The translations under genes and the position numbers were made by a program. The notes below the pieces were generated by a model. It was not told the origin of the DNA. It searched no databases and worked only from the letters and a program-made list of their open reading frames with translations. From the NCBI GenBank assembly GCA_001247695.2, contig LGRX02027794.1, forward strand, positions 124,001-188,000: 64,000 nt of DNA. The letters run 5' to 3'. Source of the DNA: Cymbomonas tetramitiformis (Eukaryota > Chlorophyta > Pyramimonadophyceae > Pyramimonadales > Pyramimonadaceae). This document shows positions 63,702-64,000 of this stretch, one piece after another (the stretch's first letter is position 1; each line of letters starts with the position of its first letter).

Positions 63702-63917
63702 GATTAAGCAAAGCAGTTCGGCAGGGACCCTTCTCCGTGCTGGCACAGCTTGTGATTGACTCTCGAGGGAGCCGGACTCTTTAGATTTAGTTAGCAAAAG
63801 ACTTTTGGACAATTTGGGATGGCACATGCCGGACTTCTCGGGCCAGTTTGGCTCCTAGACCCTGCACTGCTCCTGTCCCTTTGCCTGGTGACACCTCAAC
63901 CCCACGGGGTGAGGTGG

Positions 63918-64000
63918 TGTCACGGGAAGCCCAATCTTGCCACCCCCACTGTAAGGGGGGGGCACAGTGGGTCTCCTGTCTGTCACCCCTCAGCCCGATG
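63918..64000 (+). repeat. 3' LTR, first 83 bases
   Basis: Matches the first bases of the 5' LTR (CCCAATCTTGCCACCCCCAC, then TGTAAGGGGGGGGC) up to the window end. Confidence 0.85.

Larger units (their letters stand above)
61623..64000 (+). mobile_element. gag-only LTR retrotransposon, 3' LTR cut by window end
   Basis: The 5' LTR is 61623-61865 (243 bases, TGTCACGGGGAGCCC...TTGTCA). The 3' LTR starts at 63918 with the same sequence for the remaining 83 bases (one difference early on). GGTTATCGGATCCC right after the 5' LTR resembles a copia-type primer site. GGGGTGAGGTGG before the 3' LTR is a polypurine tract. The inside holds only a broken gag, so this is a non-autonomous element. LTR identity suggests recent insertion. 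Confidence 0.85.

Overview
This is a eukaryotic nuclear contig, probably from a unicellular alga or related protist. Evidence: GT-AG introns that restore reading frame (an F-box/LRR gene, an LPA1-like kinase, a methyltransferase gene), an RT-bearing LINE, LTR-type gag genes, hAT and Mutator-like termini, and two blocks of Polinton/Polinton-like virus (PLV) genes. The species cannot be named from the sequence. About 250 bases (48741-48990) are an assembly gap.

Region 1 (1-14.6 kb) is a decayed Maverick/Polinton-type element. It has a capsid-like fragment, a class 3 lipase-like gene, a small DUF5754-like gene, an N6/N4 and a C5 DNA methyltransferase, an A32/FtsK-type packaging ATPase, a protein-primed type B DNA polymerase, an rve integrase, and small virion- or host-interaction genes with an F-box-like N-terminus. 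Almost every core gene is broken: by frameshifts, a lost start codon, an 88-bp duplication, a 608-bp TTAA-type insertion inside the integrase, and a 2.6-kb foreign block that removed the ATPase 3' end and the polymerase 5' end. A foreign two-gene unit with 63-bp tandem repeats sits at 2.3-4.1 kb.

Region 2 (14.6-35 kb) holds host-like genes and transposon remains: an F-box/LRR gene (16.1-19.5 kb), a gag ORF (21.1-22.2 kb), an intron-containing DNA methyltransferase gene with a Lys/Ala-rich tail behind a block of GTAACACCCT repeats (22.9-25.2 kb), a broken MYND finger gene, palindromic repeats, two tandem paralogous MPSKR genes, and a seven-exon LPA1/2-phosphoglycerate-kinase-like gene (31.5-35.0 kb).

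Region 3 (35.1-52.1 kb) is nested transposons. A 1.8-kb Mutator-like fold-back element has a 9-bp target duplication. Next to it, hAT-type termini (17-bp TIR, identical 8-bp target duplication GTGTCCAC) lie 15.1 kb apart. They enclose a two-exon gene of unknown function split by a 3.4-kb TIR element, a PIF1-like helicase, satellite arrays and a hAT transposase C-terminal half.

Region 4 (52-64 kb) has a small MITE, a GC-rich set of overlapping ORFs including a multi-pass membrane protein, and a LINE reverse-transcriptase remnant split by a 1079-bp TIR element. A second virus-like block follows (56.6-61.6 kb): tyrosine recombinase, C5 methyltransferase, RING protein, major-capsid-like fragment and F-box-like proteins. 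It shares a promoter motif (TCCACTTAAAGA) with Region 1. Most of its transcription units end in a ~140-bp inverted-repeat cassette whose orientation follows the gene. A gag-only LTR retrotransposon interrupts its last gene and runs off the window.
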